Assembly (NCBI GenBank): GCA_001414345.1
Contig: LLCB01000093.1
Span: 1 to 64,000, forward strand
Origin: Hymenoscyphus infarciens
Taxonomy: Eukaryota; Ascomycota; Leotiomycetes; Helotiales; Helotiaceae
Direction of reading: 5' to 3'
DNA length: 64,000 nt
Positions 1-13,049 of the stretch are shown piece after piece. Every line of letters starts with the position of its first letter. Within the stretch, counting starts at the first letter, position 1. The position numbers were made by a program, and so were the translations under genes. The notes under the pieces are model-generated. The model was not told the origin of the DNA. It saw nothing but the letters and a program-made list of their open reading frames with translations, and ran no database searches.

Positions 1-1419
1 CCGTAAGTTTGAAAGGGGGGGGGGGGGGGAAACAAGTACAGTAACACTGGAATCACGCTTCAACAGGTCATTCTGTGATAATAATTCCACTCTGCACAGA
101 TTTCTGATGTCATAGTTACTCCAGATATGCTTGATACATACAATAAGCTCTGCCCGAAAAACATACTCCTTTGGTTTCTCGCTTAAATTTTCGAAGTCAC
201 TTGGGTGGCAGACCCCGTCTATATAAGATTCCAACGCATGACCAAAAAAGAGTAGCGTCCTTCCACTCACTTCATAAGTTTTCTTAGTAGTGACCTCTTT
301 CTTTAATCTTCGTTTTTTTCAAAAGAAGAGAAAATAAAGACATTTCACAAGAGCTTACGCTAACAATGAAGACGAGTATTTAGTTAGCTCTGGTATATCT
401 CATCTGATAATTATAGAATTGGTCACTTATATGCCAACTTCACCAGTTATTTAACCTTCTAAGAATAATTAACTATATCCACCAATTATTTCTCCTACAC
501 CTGCTATTATGTCTGGAGAGTACTGATCGCGAGTCCTCACATTCATCACTATTATGCAAAGCGATGAATGGAAAATCTTCCTCGGGGTATCAATTGTAAA
601 CGGCCTGCTTGTCGATGAATTGGGAGCTCTAAGAATGATGCAAGCTACTGCTGGAGCCATTTCACATCTCAATACGAACATTACTAGACTTCTTACAGAG
701 GACGAAAAGCAACAAGTACTCGACCACGTCACAGCGACCAACCTCCCTCTCCCCCAGGCTCAATGACACCACTGGCCGTTATATTAAAGCACAATGGAAC
801 CATGTCAGTCAGAAATGAGGATTACTCAGCGACGATTGCATTTTACGCGCAATCAAGTTTCGCAATGAGCTAAAACCTTTTTGATAATGAGGAGAGCAAT
901 CTCCATCGATACGAGATTGCTGTCCTCGCCAGCAAAGTCTTTTTCACCCTCTCGAACCAGGTAGATCGTCGTCATTTTCACAAGGGCCCCGCGACTTGAT
1001 GAATGCCGCAGAAACAGAGCAACAGTCCTTGGACAATTCGCGAGCCATTGATATGGTCGCCCCATCGTTTTTTCAATTACGTAGAAATATCCATGGAAGC
1101 TTTTGATGTAGACGAGGGATACCAACGAGGACTTGGGGTTGTGGAATTGGAGATGGCGGTATTGATGGAGGCACGACGACGCCGCGAGCAGATCTACAAT
1201 GGGAGTGCAGCCAACAATTAAGTTGAAAAGGGGGTTCTCGTGCCCAGATGGGTTTAGAAAGGTTGATTCATATCGAAGAATCAATGCGAGACAAATCATA
1301 AAATGAGAATTGGAAACTCGTATACAAGCAAAGAAAGCAAGCACAAATCCTCCCAAGGGTATCCCCAAACATAAACTCCGACATGACCACAAACTCCCAA
1401 TATCACCACATCTACCCAA
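1..1419. other. Region without a confident gene
   Basis: A run of G lies near 16-29. A short plus-strand frame at 554-766 (70 codons) and fragments around 990-1221 have protein-like stretches, but I could not join them into one model with plausible introns and I recognise no domain. The minus-strand frame 853-1419 lies just downstream of the CENP-O stop and looks like read-through of 3' sequence. There may be an unrecognised small gene here; nothing supports a function. Confidence 0.4.
554..766 (+). CDS. Possible small protein, 70 aa, unknown
   Basis: This is an ATG-to-TGA frame of 70 codons with no recognised domain. The middle is mildly hydrophobic (VSIVNGLLVDELGALRMM) and the end is polar with a Gln/Pro tail. 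It may be a stand-alone small gene, one exon of a larger gene whose other exons I could not place, or chance. It is kept only because its composition is protein-like; no neighbour informs a role. Confidence 0.2.
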   Translation: MQSDEWKIFLGVSIVNGLLVDELGALRMMQATAGAISHLNTNITRLLTEDEKQQVLDHVTATNLPLPQAQ

Positions 1420-2407
1420 TCAATAAATCCCCTCCCTCAACCTCCCCCCAATCCCCTCCATCCTCCCCCTCAAAACCGCTCGTTCAGTCTCCCGATCCCT
1501 CCCCTCTGGCCCCATAACCACACACCCAATAACCGCACCCCCATCATCCACCACTACTCTCCCAACCCTCTCATCCACCCAGCGAATACAAATCTGTTTC
1601 GCCTCCGCATCTGCAGCACTAATATCATCAATAACCTTCTCCCTCCCCTTCCCCTTCTTAGACTCCTTCTCGTCAAGCCTAAACTCTTTTCTAAGACTCT
1701 TAATAACTGTTACTCGATTATGATATCCCACAACCTCTTTCCTAAGCGCCCTCACAAAACGCCGTAAATCTTGTCGTTTAGCACCTGCGACTATAGAGGT
1801 AGTCATTGGGACTACGCCTTTGCTGGTTGGTAAGTACCTCTTTGCTAATTCTGCGAGCGGAATATAAGGAGGGAGGGTATGTCGATGAACCCTTAAGAGT
1901 TCCGAGTCCGGAAATGGTTTATTAAGCATAATATAATAAGGCGTGATGAATTTCCCCGTTGTAGAAACATCGATTCGGATCCCCAAAACATTCCCCTCGT
2001 CTACAGCGTTTGGATCTGGGTCGCGGATTTTGAAGGCGGTTATGGAACCGCAGGCTCGGTAGAGGTTTTGTTGGTTGTGGATGAGTTGGGTTTTGGATGT
2101 TGAGAGGAGGGGGTTGGAGTCGGTTGGCATATCTTGGGCGGAGGAGGAAGTTTGTGAACTTGGTTGCGAGGTGGGTTTTTGGGTGGATTTTTGGAGGCGG
2201 AGGAGGGTTGCTCTTGTAGCATGGGAGGAGAGAATTGCGGTTGCTTGGAGCTTTCTTTGTGCCTGCAGAGATGATACTGTGGTTGTTAGTTGGGTAGTTT
2301 GAAGTGTGGTGGGGGGATTGTTTACTTTGTGCTTGGAGAGATGCTATCTCGTCGTCGAGTTGAACTCCAATCGCGTCTCCATTGTTAGAATCTACTGGAT
2401 CAGACAT
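1420..2407 (-). CDS. CENP-O/Mcm21-like inner kinetochore protein
   Basis: Two exons, 2407-2326 and 2276-1420, are joined by a 49-base intron (donor GTAAAC, acceptor CACAG) to give 312 aa. The later ...CTGCAG acceptor would break the frame, so the upstream AG was chosen. The N-terminus (LDDEIASLQAQ, then SSLQAQRKLQ) looks like the heptad helix found at the start of fungal CENP-O. The central block matches the family from memory: LGIRIDV, PYYIML, LRVHRHTLPPYIPL and QDLRRFVRALRKEV. CENP-O/Mcm21 is part of the COMA complex of the constitutive centromere-associated network and acts at the inner kinetochore. The tail is charged and ends in GGRLREGIY. It is divergent from RBX1, with 646 bases between starts. 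Family call is good; I saw no Ctf19 partner. Confidence 0.85.
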
Positions 2408-3053
2408 GCTGGATTAGATAGGATGTGGTCAATCAATGCTGCGATATGGCAATAGAGGGGAATTAGAGGTTGTTGTCGCGCTTTGAAGTCAGAAGACGCG
2501 ACTGGCGTTGTACACTCTTATCGGAAGATCTAATCTCTTGGCGATATTTAGTTGTGAAGTTGAGGAGGTCTGGCTACATAAAGCTATTCCAGATCGCGTA
2601 AAATTTCGAAAATATATACATTTTCCGCCCTTAAATCTCGAATTTAGATAAATGAACAGAAGTTTAATAAGTAAGTAAAACACTGCGTCACTCACAATCG
2701 TTGACTTCAAAGCTCTCATATAGAAAGTTGCGGAAGTTGCTTCTGCGGCCTGCTCTACTGACAGGGGTGCACCTCCCTGGTTTGCCTGGTATCAAATGGC
2801 GGGCTTCACCTACGATTTACTGAGGAACCCAACTCAACACAACTACTTTTGCGCCAACTTATTCACTCTCCGACGGGAACCAAAGCTCCAGGCCGAGTGC
2901 TTCCTCTCGTCTCGTGAATAAATCCGCCCTCATCTCCGCCTCGAGTTCATCAGGACTAACAGATACAAGCTTCCTCCCGCACCATTTACCCCTCCACCAC
3001 TCGTGCCCTCATTTTTGAACCTACCATACAAACATAAAACGAAATCAATCACC
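2408..3053. promoter_or_regulatory. Divergent promoter region, CENP-O / RBX1
   Basis: A 646-base non-coding gap lies between two divergent start codons. Pyrimidine-rich stretches occur before the RBX1 start (about 2895-3010). The RBX1 ATG has a strong context, CACCATGG. I identified no specific factor site. Confidence 0.5.
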
Positions 3054-3585
<532 letters not shown>

Positions 3586-3933
3586 ATGCAGTTCGAGGAA
3601 CGAAAACGGAAAAATGAATGACATGATGGGGGATGGCGCCCAAGCATGGCAGATGAATGGATATGGTTGTAGAGCATGTACTGGAAGCTTGCGCTTTTAC
3701 CCCCCAGCTCAGAGCGGTACAGGCGTACGTTTTTTTACAAAGGGAAATACTACGGTGGCGGCGTTCACGCAGGGTAAAGGGATATTTTGATGGAGCATAT
3801 CCTTCTTGCCAAACTTCTCTCAAATCAAATGAAAAGATGACTACTTGCGACTTTTCTGCAATATAATCCCTTCCTCCAAACAAAAATCCCGAGTTTCCAG
3901 ATCCCAATAACGCCAATTTTGTGACTTATTCCC
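3586..3933. other. 3' intergenic region between convergent genes
   Basis: The 348 bases between the RBX1 and SPC1 stop codons hold only frames antisense to the flanking 3' ends. I see no structured terminator or repeat; both genes' 3' UTRs and poly(A) signals presumably lie here. Confidence 0.5.
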
Positions 3934-4352
3934 TCATCCTACAACTTGCCCGTCGACTGTGATTCCTTCCGTAGAGGACTTCTCAACTCCTCCAACGGGT
4001 AACCATTTAACCGGGTGTCGATTGAAGAAAGGCCAAGGTGGTACGACGAGGAACATTGTGAGGGCGGTTCCTCCCAATCCGATGAGGAGCGCGAGCTTGA
4101 TATCTTGCTTGAAGTAGCCGATGATGAATGACAATGCCTATAATTAATCAGTTCGTGATTCTGTTGTATGCGCGATTGGTTTAACTTACTCCGACTATTG
4201 AGAGGAGAGCTGTGGCTAGGAATTCGGTGAACCTCTGGCCTTCGAAATCCTGGGGTTTGCGTCAATATGTGTGTTTTCAAATTGAGGAGATTTGGACGTA
4301 CGATTTGACCTTCAGCAATTTCGCGGACTTGTTCTAATAACTGGTCTGCCAT
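3934..4352 (-). CDS. Signal peptidase complex subunit 1 (Spc1/SPCS1)
   Basis: Three exons, 4352-4302, 4249-4190 and 4137-3934, encode 104 aa. Introns (GTACGT...CCCAG and GTAAGT...TATAG) fall between codons, so every junction is phase 0. The protein is a small ER membrane subunit of the signal peptidase complex. An N-terminal cytosolic helix (MADQLLEQVREIAEGQI) leads into DFEGQRFTEF and a first membrane span (about 25-47). A short turn with FKQDIK separates it from a second span, LALLIGLGGTALTMFLVVPP, followed by WPFFNRHPVKWLP, a typical Spc1 C-terminal block. Length and two-span hairpin topology fit the family. It lies tail-to-tail with RBX1. Confidence 0.93.
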
Positions 4353-5845
4353 TGTTGTTGTATTTGGGATTGTGCAAGTTGTTGGACTTGTTACTGGGAG
4401 TCTGGCCTTTCCAAGCCAGGTAGCTATGCTGGCCTTCTCTAAAGATGAGCTGTCGTCTGATTGGCTCCACGTGACGAGGCTGAGAGCCTCAGGCTTGGCA
4501 TTCAAGGGGTACTTCTTTTTTAGCTATTTCCTAGACATTTTTGATTTTTTACTTCTTTGCTGCTTGAGTTTGAGCTTAACCCCTGATCAAGATTCATAAG
4601 AAGGCAATTACATTGCCGCTTTATCTCCATCACGAGCCAAAGCCAGATACCTTAGGTAACCTTGGAACTCAGATTGCCAAGGCAAGCATCGTCAGCACAT
4701 GAGCCTTTTGAATACCTGAAATCCCTCAAAGCAGACTCATGGATTTTCTATTTTCTATTTTGGAATAGAGATAATCTTGGAGAGCTGACATACATATATT
4801 GTATACCCCTTTTACTTGACTTATGAAAGGCATAACTATGTTTCGTTACAAAAGGCTAGACCCTGATTCGATGCGGAGCCTCGAACTAAGCTGCCGGCAA
4901 ACCGCCCGCTACCGCTACCGCTACCGTAAGAGAAAGCTTGAGCCAACCAAATGGCGCTATGAGCGATTTGATTTTTGAGCACCACCTGCAGTCAAAAAAA
5001 GTGCTGACTCTTCTCTTCTCTTCCTCCCTCCTTTCCAAACAAACCTCCAGGTTTTGAACCACCACCCCCAAAAATCTACCAACGCACGAATTCCAATTCA
5101 CACCAATCCCGAACCTATCGTGTCCTGTTGAGCGACACAAAATAATTCACCGTTCAACCGCATCTGCGTGTGGCGGACTGAATTCTAGCCCTTTTCCCTT
5201 TTCGGCACGTCATTGTGTTCACCCACAACTTGCCTCACCCTCACCAAAAAGTTGTGCGCAACAAGACCATATAAGCTCACCAACCACGGTCCCCCATACT
5301 CCAACGCACGCAACATACCAAGCAGTCTTTCCGATAGACTCGCCATAACCACATACAACGAAAAGTTCCCTCTCACCGCCCGACAACCTTCTTCCAAGCT
5401 TATCGCCTCGGCGGCTTCAATCAGCAACAACCACCAAGTTGGCGGGACTCGTACTTCACCAGTTTTCCTTCATCCGTCCGCTCCTCGGCCCAAAAAGCTG
5501 GGCGTACTGCGGAGGCGACAAGAAACCTCCATAACTGGCCCTTAAGTCAAGAAGAAAAACATACCATTCTACCGAAAGAAAAAATAAAGAAATCTTGCGC
5601 GAGGAGCTGGGCGGTGTTGGTTTTTTTTAAAACCATTGGAAACGGTGTGCAGGTCGCAAACCTGTGCCAAATCCTCTATCAAGTTGACGCCAACACGCGG
5701 TGGGCGCTCGGTGCGACCCTCCTTATCGATTCGAGGGCGCTTTGGACCTAAAACTAATGTGAGCTATCACGCTGGTCGCATCTGTATACGGAGGCTGACA
5801 TTCTAAAGTATAGAAGCTCCCTGAATAAATAGACTATCCGGCGCA
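4353..5845. other. Upstream region of the CorA gene, no gene seen
   Basis: About 1.5 kb separates the SPC1 and CorA starts. It contains a short GCTACC repeat near 4907-4926, pyrimidine-rich tracts (about 5008-5070) and frames such as 5213-5545 that lack any recognisable domain. The last few hundred bases probably hold the promoter and 5' leader of the transporter gene. Confidence 0.45.
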
Positions 5846-7795
5846 ATGTCTGACCACGACGATACCCTCAACACTGGGTACAGCACCCCAGTCCCAGAAT
5901 TGGATGACCACCGCTATCAATCCGCCTCGGTCCAAAAGGAACCTCGTTCTCGAAGAGGTACTGCCGGAAGTATGTTCACCGGCTCCCCAGGAAACCCAGA
6001 CCTATCCTTGGTCAACGAAGGACTCTTGCACACTCTCGCAAGAGACTTTGAGCATGCAGTCATTGACGAGGAGATTGCTGATCCCTCTCCCTTTCACAAT
6101 CGAATTGGTGGTGGCGAGAGAAGCCGTCGAGGAACGGTTACTACTATGGACCCTCGATCCGTCTCCCCACCAAGCTCCGTAAAGGCATTTGCTGAGGCTC
6201 GACGTCGTGAGCGAAAGCATTCAACAATCGATGTTGATCAAAATGATAACCAGCAACAAGAAGATTGCAACCCCCTCCGTCGCACCGCTTCGTGCACTAG
6301 CCGCAGAAGTCTTCGCAGCAGACGTTTCACAGACGAAGACGATGCTAGATCCCTTACCGCATCTGTCAAGTCAGAAGCGGAAGAGGACGTGTGCTTTCCT
6401 TTACAAAAGAATGGAAACAAGAGCACACTCCAGATTGACTTTGAGGGGTTGGAGGATTTTATTGCCGAAGAGGAGAGCCGGGAGAAGACACCACCAAAGG
6501 GCCAGCCACAGGCTCGCGTATTTCAAGACCTTCGGCCACACAATGCTGGCAACGTCCCTACAATCATTACCAATGACGGTGATTTCGTAGAGATCCCAAC
6601 CAATGGCACCTCTTCTTTGGATGAAAAGGAAAAGGCAGACGACGCAGCAACCTTGGAGTCGGCTACCCAACCACCTGGCACTGACATCAACCGATTTGAG
6701 TTCTTCTCCTCAGAGGGTGAGGCAACTATCCACTCCGCCGATTTTGGAGGCCTCATCCTACCTGGAGAAGATGTCCGAAATCTCTTCACGCTGCCAGAAG
6801 GAGAGGAGGAGGACGGTGTCTGGTGGCTCAACATGAACAATCCAACCGAAGAGGAGATCCGTGCCATTTGCAAGGCATTCGGAGTTCACCCCTTGACTAT
6901 TGAGGATATCGGAACACAAGAAGCTCGCGAGAAGATTGAGCTTTTCCCATCCTATTATTTCGCATGCTTCCGCTCCTTCCACGTCGAGGAAATCGAGGGT
7001 GGTCAAGAATATGAGCCTTTCAACATTTATGTCATTGTCTTCCGCGAGGGAACGTTGAGCTTTAGCTTCTCGCCAAACCCTCATGCTACTCACGTCCGGA
7101 AGAGAATCACCATGTTGAAGGATTATGTTTCTCTCAGCAGCGACTGGGTATGCTACGCACTAATGTAAGTTGCTGTTCTTGTCGTTTGCTATCTATCACA
7201 CTAACAACATACTAGCGATGACATTGTCGATTGTTTCGCACCCATCATCACCAAGATTGAGCACGAGACAGATTCCATCGAGGACGAGGTCTTCGTCGCT
7301 CGTAACGATGACATGCACTCTTTCCTGCGAAGAATTGGCATGGTTCGTAAGAATGTCATGGGTCTGATGAAGCTTTTAGGCGGAAAGGCCGACGTTTTAC
7401 GAGGTTTTACCAAGCGATGTAACCCCAACTACAAGGTTACACCTCACATCGACATCGGCCTCTATCTTGGTGATATTCAAGATCACGTTGTCACGATGAT
7501 GACCAGTCTTGCCCACTTTGAGAAGATGCTGTCGCGCGCGCACAGCAATTATTTGGCCCAGCTCTCGATTGACAATATTACCCAGGGCAACCATGCGAAC
7601 AGGGTTCTGAGCAAGATCACGTTGCTGGCGTCGATTTTGGTGCCTCTCAACCTGGTGTGCGGTCTTTTTGGGATGAATGTTGCGGTTCCGTGGAAGAATA
7701 GTGAGAGTTTGGGGCCGTTCTTTGGGATTTTTGGATTCTTGATCTTTTTCACGATCTTGAGTTTGTTTATTGCCAGGAGAATGCGATATATCTAG
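5846..7795 (+). CDS. CorA-family magnesium transporter (Alr/Mnr2 type)
   Basis: Two exons, 5846-7164 and 7216-7795, are joined by a 51-base GT-AG intron to give 632 aa. The first ~300 residues are a polar, Ser/Arg/Glu-rich cytosolic extension typical of fungal Alr1/Mnr2 proteins. The CorA funnel domain follows (NRFEFFSSEGEATIHSADF... onward), with GVHPLTIEDI and a long helix containing HNRVLSK-like sequence (NHANRVLSKITLLASI). The C-terminus has the two CorA membrane spans, with the signature loop GMNVAVPW at about residue 591 and a last span ending IARRMRYI. CorA proteins form pentameric Mg2+ channels. Plasma-membrane (Alr1-like) or vacuolar (Mnr2-like) location cannot be decided from sequence, so no symbol is given. 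The next gene is co-oriented. Confidence 0.93.
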
Positions 7796-9376
7796 ATTAC
7801 CAGGAGAGGCTAGATTCTGTTTTTGGGTGGATAGATGGTGGGTCAACTGAGTACATGAACAGTCTCTTGATTGTTGTTGGCCTTTTGTGAGCGTTGAGCT
7901 CCTGTGGGCGTGGAGTGGTGGGTGGTCGTTTGCTTGTTGGGCAGTTACAGTTGGTGGTTTCTTTAGGTAATTGTTTTCGAGACAGCGCGAGAGGCAAGTG
8001 TACAAATTCCGAAACAAAACATACATAGATAGAATTATTATGGTAATGGAAAATTCGTGGCGGAATGATTTTGGTTTTTTGATACACGTGAAGTATTTCT
8101 AGGTGTAGAAATCCTCTCTCTGCGATACGAGGAATCATGGGTTGGAGTCTCACTGCAGTCACGAATTCCGGCAACCCTTGGTCTACTGTACGGGTGCTTG
8201 CGATGATCGGAGTTGATTGTTTACCGCGTTTGCCTTGATACCTACATAATTAACATTTGGAATTTTGCAAGTCGACCCCCATGTACAATGCAACTGCATG
8301 CATGCATGTAGCTAGTTGGATACTGGGTGTCGTGGAATATCATTGCGACTCATGAATGTATGATGGCCCATTTTATGGTGGTGATCAACTCGCCTTGTGA
8401 TGTGCGACCACCGCACTGCAAACCTTCAAAGTGTGGCTAGGCTCGTCCAATGATTGGCAAGGACTTTTTCAGGCTTGCTTGCATTTGTCGTAACACCATG
8501 GGGAGGACCCTGGAGGGTGGTGACACTTGATTTGCTTGCATCGTGGCAATAGGAAATTTTTCAGGCCTGGCTTGAAATTTTGAAAGAATAAAGTGATGAA
8601 TGTTACTATTTTTTTTTCTCTCTCTCGCGTAACTAACTTCCTATTCTAGCTCTAAAAGATATCTCCTTCTAATCTCTCTTTATTATCTGTACTATATATC
8701 CTAACTAGGTTTGTTGTTTGTTGTTTCTCGTTTCTCGTTTCTTTGTTTCAAGTACTTTGATATGTCGGACTCGTCAAATGATTGGAAAAGAAAAAAAAGG
8801 GGGGTAATAGGGGGGTAGAATGGCGTGCAGTGTTTTTTTTTTTTTTTGGCATGCTGCAGGCTGTATGTTACAGGGATGGGGCAAGTTTTCGCTTTCCCGC
8901 TGCCTGCACCACATCTGCATATTCCGGGGCCCCACTATCATCCAATCTCATTGAGAGAGCCTGGATTTTGATGAAGACCGCGTTAAGCCGTCGAGCCGGG
9001 CCGTAGTGCAAGGAAGATTCTTTGAGGTTGAGGAAATGTAGAGGGAAGGAGAGGGTTGGATGTAAGTGAAGGAAAGATGGGTGAAATACCTTGTTGGGCG
9101 CTCGCCAGGATTATTTGATAGAGTGGCGTCGGTGCATTGACCAATAAATAGACTATCGAGATAAGAGGCAGACTAGATCAATATTCGGTCCAGGCGGTTG
9201 ACGGTCCTTGAACTAAGAATATCTCCGCACAAACCTCCTCATCTCTTCTTTTTTATTTACTTTTCTGCCTCTTGCAAAACATATCATCACCTCTTCCCTG
9301 TGCTTAATTCCCAAGAGTTCTGTTGGTGAACATACCTACCCCGCTACTTACACATGCATTGTAGGAACTGGCAATC
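7796..9376. other. Intergenic region between two transporters
   Basis: About 1.6 kb is non-coding. It contains CATG-type short repeats near 8290-8310, a T-rich/CT tract at 8610-8630, TTGTTTG/TTTCTCG repeats at 8710-8745 and homopolymer runs at 8787-8803 and 8834-8848. A pyrimidine-rich leader (9235-9300) precedes the Avt1-like start. Frames here have no recognisable domain. Confidence 0.45.
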
Positions 9377-11613
9377 ATGACGCGACCAAAGAACCCCAAT
9401 CCCACAAATTGGGACGATTACCAGTATGGCACTTCTCATAGGGGTTCTGTGAGTTCGGCCGGGGGAAGGAGTGTGCAGTTTGAGAATCAGGGCGAGAGCT
9501 CTCGTGGCGAGTCGAATGCGAATTTGGATATTGGTGCTGAGAACGATAATGCCGGTTTGAGGAGACGGAGGTACGTAGATCCATTTTCTCTCGATTGAAG
9601 CAGAGCTTTGGGGGGATTAGGAAGGACTTGGTTGAGGATATAATAATTAACTGAAAAGTTTAGGTCTTCGGTGGCACTGCGATTTAATGCCCTTGCTCAG
9701 GTGGGAGGAGTGAACAGTATCGAGAATTTCGCGAGATCTTGGACTCGAGCCGCGGGCTTCCCCGAAGTAACACCCCATCGACCTTCTTTCCTCGTCCAGT
9801 CCGAGCAAGGACCCGAAGATGAGGAAGGGGAAACCTCAGAATATGGCAGGAGAGATGTGGAATACGGACGTGCTCCCAGGATGTCCTTGCTCAGGGCACA
9901 ATTAGGAGAATCTGGCAGTCCCGAAGATGCAATTGATGATGAATCTATTGCGCCCGGAAACGAAGGAGCGAGCGAACAAACGTTACTTCCGAAAGAAAGC
10001 ATCGGAAAACGATTGGGCAGTGAGTTGAATAGCGTGCAAGGGAGTGTGAGGGGGAGAGAATCCATCTTTGCTATTGCGCCGCATCTTGCTACGCCTCTTG
10101 CGGGAAGTTATGGTACAAGTTATGGGACTTTACAATCGACACTTTCCGAATCGTCGATGAATCGTGCGGGAGAACTTTGGAGGGAACAACAAGCTGCTGG
10201 GACACGGATGGTGGAAGGGGAGAGGGAACCTTTGATTGTCAAGGAGATTGAGCAGGATGGCCAGAAGGTCTATGTTATTGCTGGACAGTCTACGCTACCG
10301 CAGACGATCTTCAATTCTACCAATGTTCTCATCGGTGTGGGACTTTTGTCTCTGCCAATGGGCATGAAATACGCGGGTTGGGTTTGCGGCATGATATTTT
10401 TATTCCTCGCCGCAGCTGTCACCGCATACACAGCAAAGATTCTGGCCAAGTGTATGAATGTTGATGCAAGCTTGGTCACGTTCGCCGATTTGGCATATAT
10501 CAGTTATGGACACAAAGCACGGATAGCTACCAGTTTTCTCTTCACGCTAGAGTTGATGGCTGCCTGTGTAGCTTTGGTTGTCCTTTTCGCGGATACGTTG
10601 AATTTGTTCTTCCCGGGTGTTGGTGTGAATGAGTGGAAGATTGTGTGTGGTTTAATTTTGATACCCTTGAATTTTGCGCCGTTGAGGTTGCTCAGTTTTA
10701 CCAGCGTCGTTGGGATATTTTCGACTTTTTGCAGTAAGATACCCTTTCCTAATCTCATGTCGAAGATTGAGCTGATGATATTCTAGTTGTACTTATTGTT
10801 CTTGCTGATGGATTCATCAAACCACATACCCCAGGTTCTTTAAGGGAACCCGCTGAAACCTACCTGTTCCCCTCAAACTGGCTCACCCTCCCCCTCTCGT
10901 TCGGTCTCCTAATGTCACCATGGGGTGGGCACTCCGTATTCCCAAATATCTACCGCGATATGCGCCATCCTTATAAATTTGGCAGAGCAGTCAAGACAAC
11001 ATTCAGTTTTACCGTAAGCTCTCAATTTTCCAATGTTTGTCGGCGTTGCTGATGTGAAAAATAGTACACCCTCGACTGCATGACAGCAGTAGCAGGCTAC
11101 CTAATGTACGGCGACGGCGTCCTCAACGAATTAACAGGCAACATCCTCGAAACGCCCGGCTACCCCCGAACCCTCTCTGTCCTCCTCTCAATCTTCATCG
11201 CCATCATCCCCCTCACAAAAGTCCCTCTTAACGCCCGTCCAATCGTCTCAACCATCGAGGTAATCCTCGGACTCGACGCCCAAACCCTCTCCGCTACTCC
11301 TGTCCTCACCGGTCTCCCTGGTTGGATTAGGGGCATACTCAAAGTTGTGATTAGGGTTGTGGTGATTATAGTTTTCGTCATTATCGCGATTATCTTCCCG
11401 GCTTTTGATAGTATTATGGCGTTTATGGGGAGCACGCTTTGCTTTACTATTTGTGTTATTCTGCCGCTCCTGTTTTATTTGAAGATCTTTGGGAAGGAGG
11501 TTAGTGCTAAGGAGAGGTTGCTGGATTGGTTTTTGATTGTGGTTTGCTCGGTGCTTGCGGTTGTTGGTACGATTTTCGCGTTTTTGCCGAAGGAGATGAT
11601 TGGTGCTGAGTAG
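9377..11613 (+). CDS. Vacuolar amino-acid transporter, Avt1-like (AAAP family)
   Basis: Four exons, 9377-9570, 9664-10733, 10787-11013 and 11065-11613, encode 679 aa. All introns are GT-AG and the phases (2, 1, 0) close correctly. The first ~270 residues are a polar N-terminal region with acidic clusters, like the cytosolic extension of Avt1 proteins. The transmembrane AAAP domain begins at about residue 280 with STLPQTIFNSTNVLIGVGLL, the classic first-helix signature. Multiple spans follow to FAFLPKEMIGAE. Family members use the vacuolar proton gradient to move neutral amino acids and related compounds into the vacuole; the substrate here is inferred. Exon 3 carries LMSPWGGHSVFPNIYRDM, another conserved block. 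Confidence in family is high, in exact substrate low. Confidence 0.92.
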
Positions 11614-12448
11614 AGGGGAGAGATGTGTTGGAAGCGTTTGGGGGTGGGGAGCTTCTTTGCTGAAAAGTTTGAATTTATTAAATGCATGGTGGGATGAGGG
11701 GAATGGTCGGGGGATGCATGGATGGATTGGGGGTGGTGTAGATAATTTGGAAGTCCTGGAGGTGGTTTTATCGCATTTTCAGCATGTTGTTGTGCATACT
11801 GGGTGGTCGCGCAGCCCTCGTTTTTGGTTTATAGCATGATTAGTAATGTTTGTTAGTTGTGTATAGCGGCTGTTTTGCTTTTTTGGATATTCTGCAATCA
11901 TGCACGAAAAAATGAATGCGGAACTTGTTGTAGACATTTACTATTTATTCACTTTTGATTAAGAGGCGTGAGTGAGAAGTGAGTGATCAAGTGAGTTGTG
12001 TTGCGCGTAATTCTCTTCTTTCTAATCTCCTACGCCTCTTATAATAAGAGTCTAAGACCACATTCACTGAATCTCGGAAGTTCGTACGTAGTCAGCGGAC
12101 TTCATAGACGACGGTTATAGGTTTTTGGAATCTTAGTTTATTGTCCTATGTAGCTTGTTCTATAGCCCTATCTAAAGGGCTAGCTATATAAGACGTCCTA
12201 TAGCTTTATCTACGACTTTATAGTAGAACTACTATAGCTTTCTCTCTTATCTAGACGTGCCTTTCTTATAGATTAACTAAATTAACTGTTATTCCACTAC
12301 TCTTCTTAATAGAAGTATTTGGTTTAGTTTATACTCTAAAGCTAAGGAAAAACGTAAAAACCTTAGCTAGCTAATTCCTTCTACTTAGTAACGAATAACT
12401 TCTATAGAGAGGTTCTATCTAGAGCTATAGTAAGTATATACTCTCTTT
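11614..12448. other. 3' flank of Avt1-like gene and edge of AT-rich island
   Basis: The first ~450 bases are the GT-rich 3' flank of the transporter gene. From about 12120 the composition changes sharply to TA-rich, stop-dense sequence typical of RIP-mutated DNA. A 14-base sequence at 12109-12122 recurs in the same orientation at 18823-18836 on the other side of the island. Confidence 0.5.
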
Positions 12449-12814
12449 CTAATCGCTCGGACCTATCTTACCTAATAAGCTTCGCTTATTAGATAAGAGA
12501 CAGTAATACGTAAAAACTAGTAATATAATAAAGTTTAGTTTATATCTCAAAAGACCTTAATTAGTCTTAAATAACTCCTTACCTTTACTATTAAGAATAC
12601 TCTAATAGAGTTCTACTATTAATCTATATCTTAAACTTATATTTACTCTTTAAATTATAATTATATCTTCTAGATTCTAGGTTTTACTAAAAATCTTTAG
12701 AGATTTAGTAGTAGCTTTCTTAGAAGTTAGATTTAAGAACTAATAGCCGGTTCCTCTTCTCCTACGCTTTTGCTTAGAGTCGGCGAAAGTAAGTATAGGT
12801 TAGAAGCAAGTATA
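12449..12814 (+). repeat. Left terminal inverted-repeat arm
   Basis: This arm contains a 31-base palindrome (12467-12497, 3-base loop), the 49-base conserved block (12497-12545) and the inner 74-base block (12741-12814). Each has a counterpart in the right arm. The segment between the blocks differs in length and sequence from the right arm. Confidence 0.75.
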
Positions 12815-13049
12815 GGAGTCTATACGATTTTACTAGTACTTTATTTTATATTACTCTCTTACTTAAATCTAGGTACCTAATTAATATAAACCCTATATAA
12901 TCTTAGATCTAATAGATTAATAAAATTAGCTTAGTCTATAATAGAATTAATAGAGACTATACTCTCTTAATCTAAGGACTTCTTTTCTTTACTCTCTATT
13001 ATCTCCTTTTCCTTCTTTTATATATTACTAAGATTAAAGACTACTTCTT

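Noticed and set aside
853..1419. 188-codon minus frame following the CENP-O stop
   Set aside because: It begins directly at the CENP-O stop and has no domain; probably 3' UTR sequence.
5213..5545. 110-codon plus frame upstream of CorA
   Set aside because: Low-complexity Pro/Ser/Thr sequence in a long upstream region; no domain and no splice link to the transporter.
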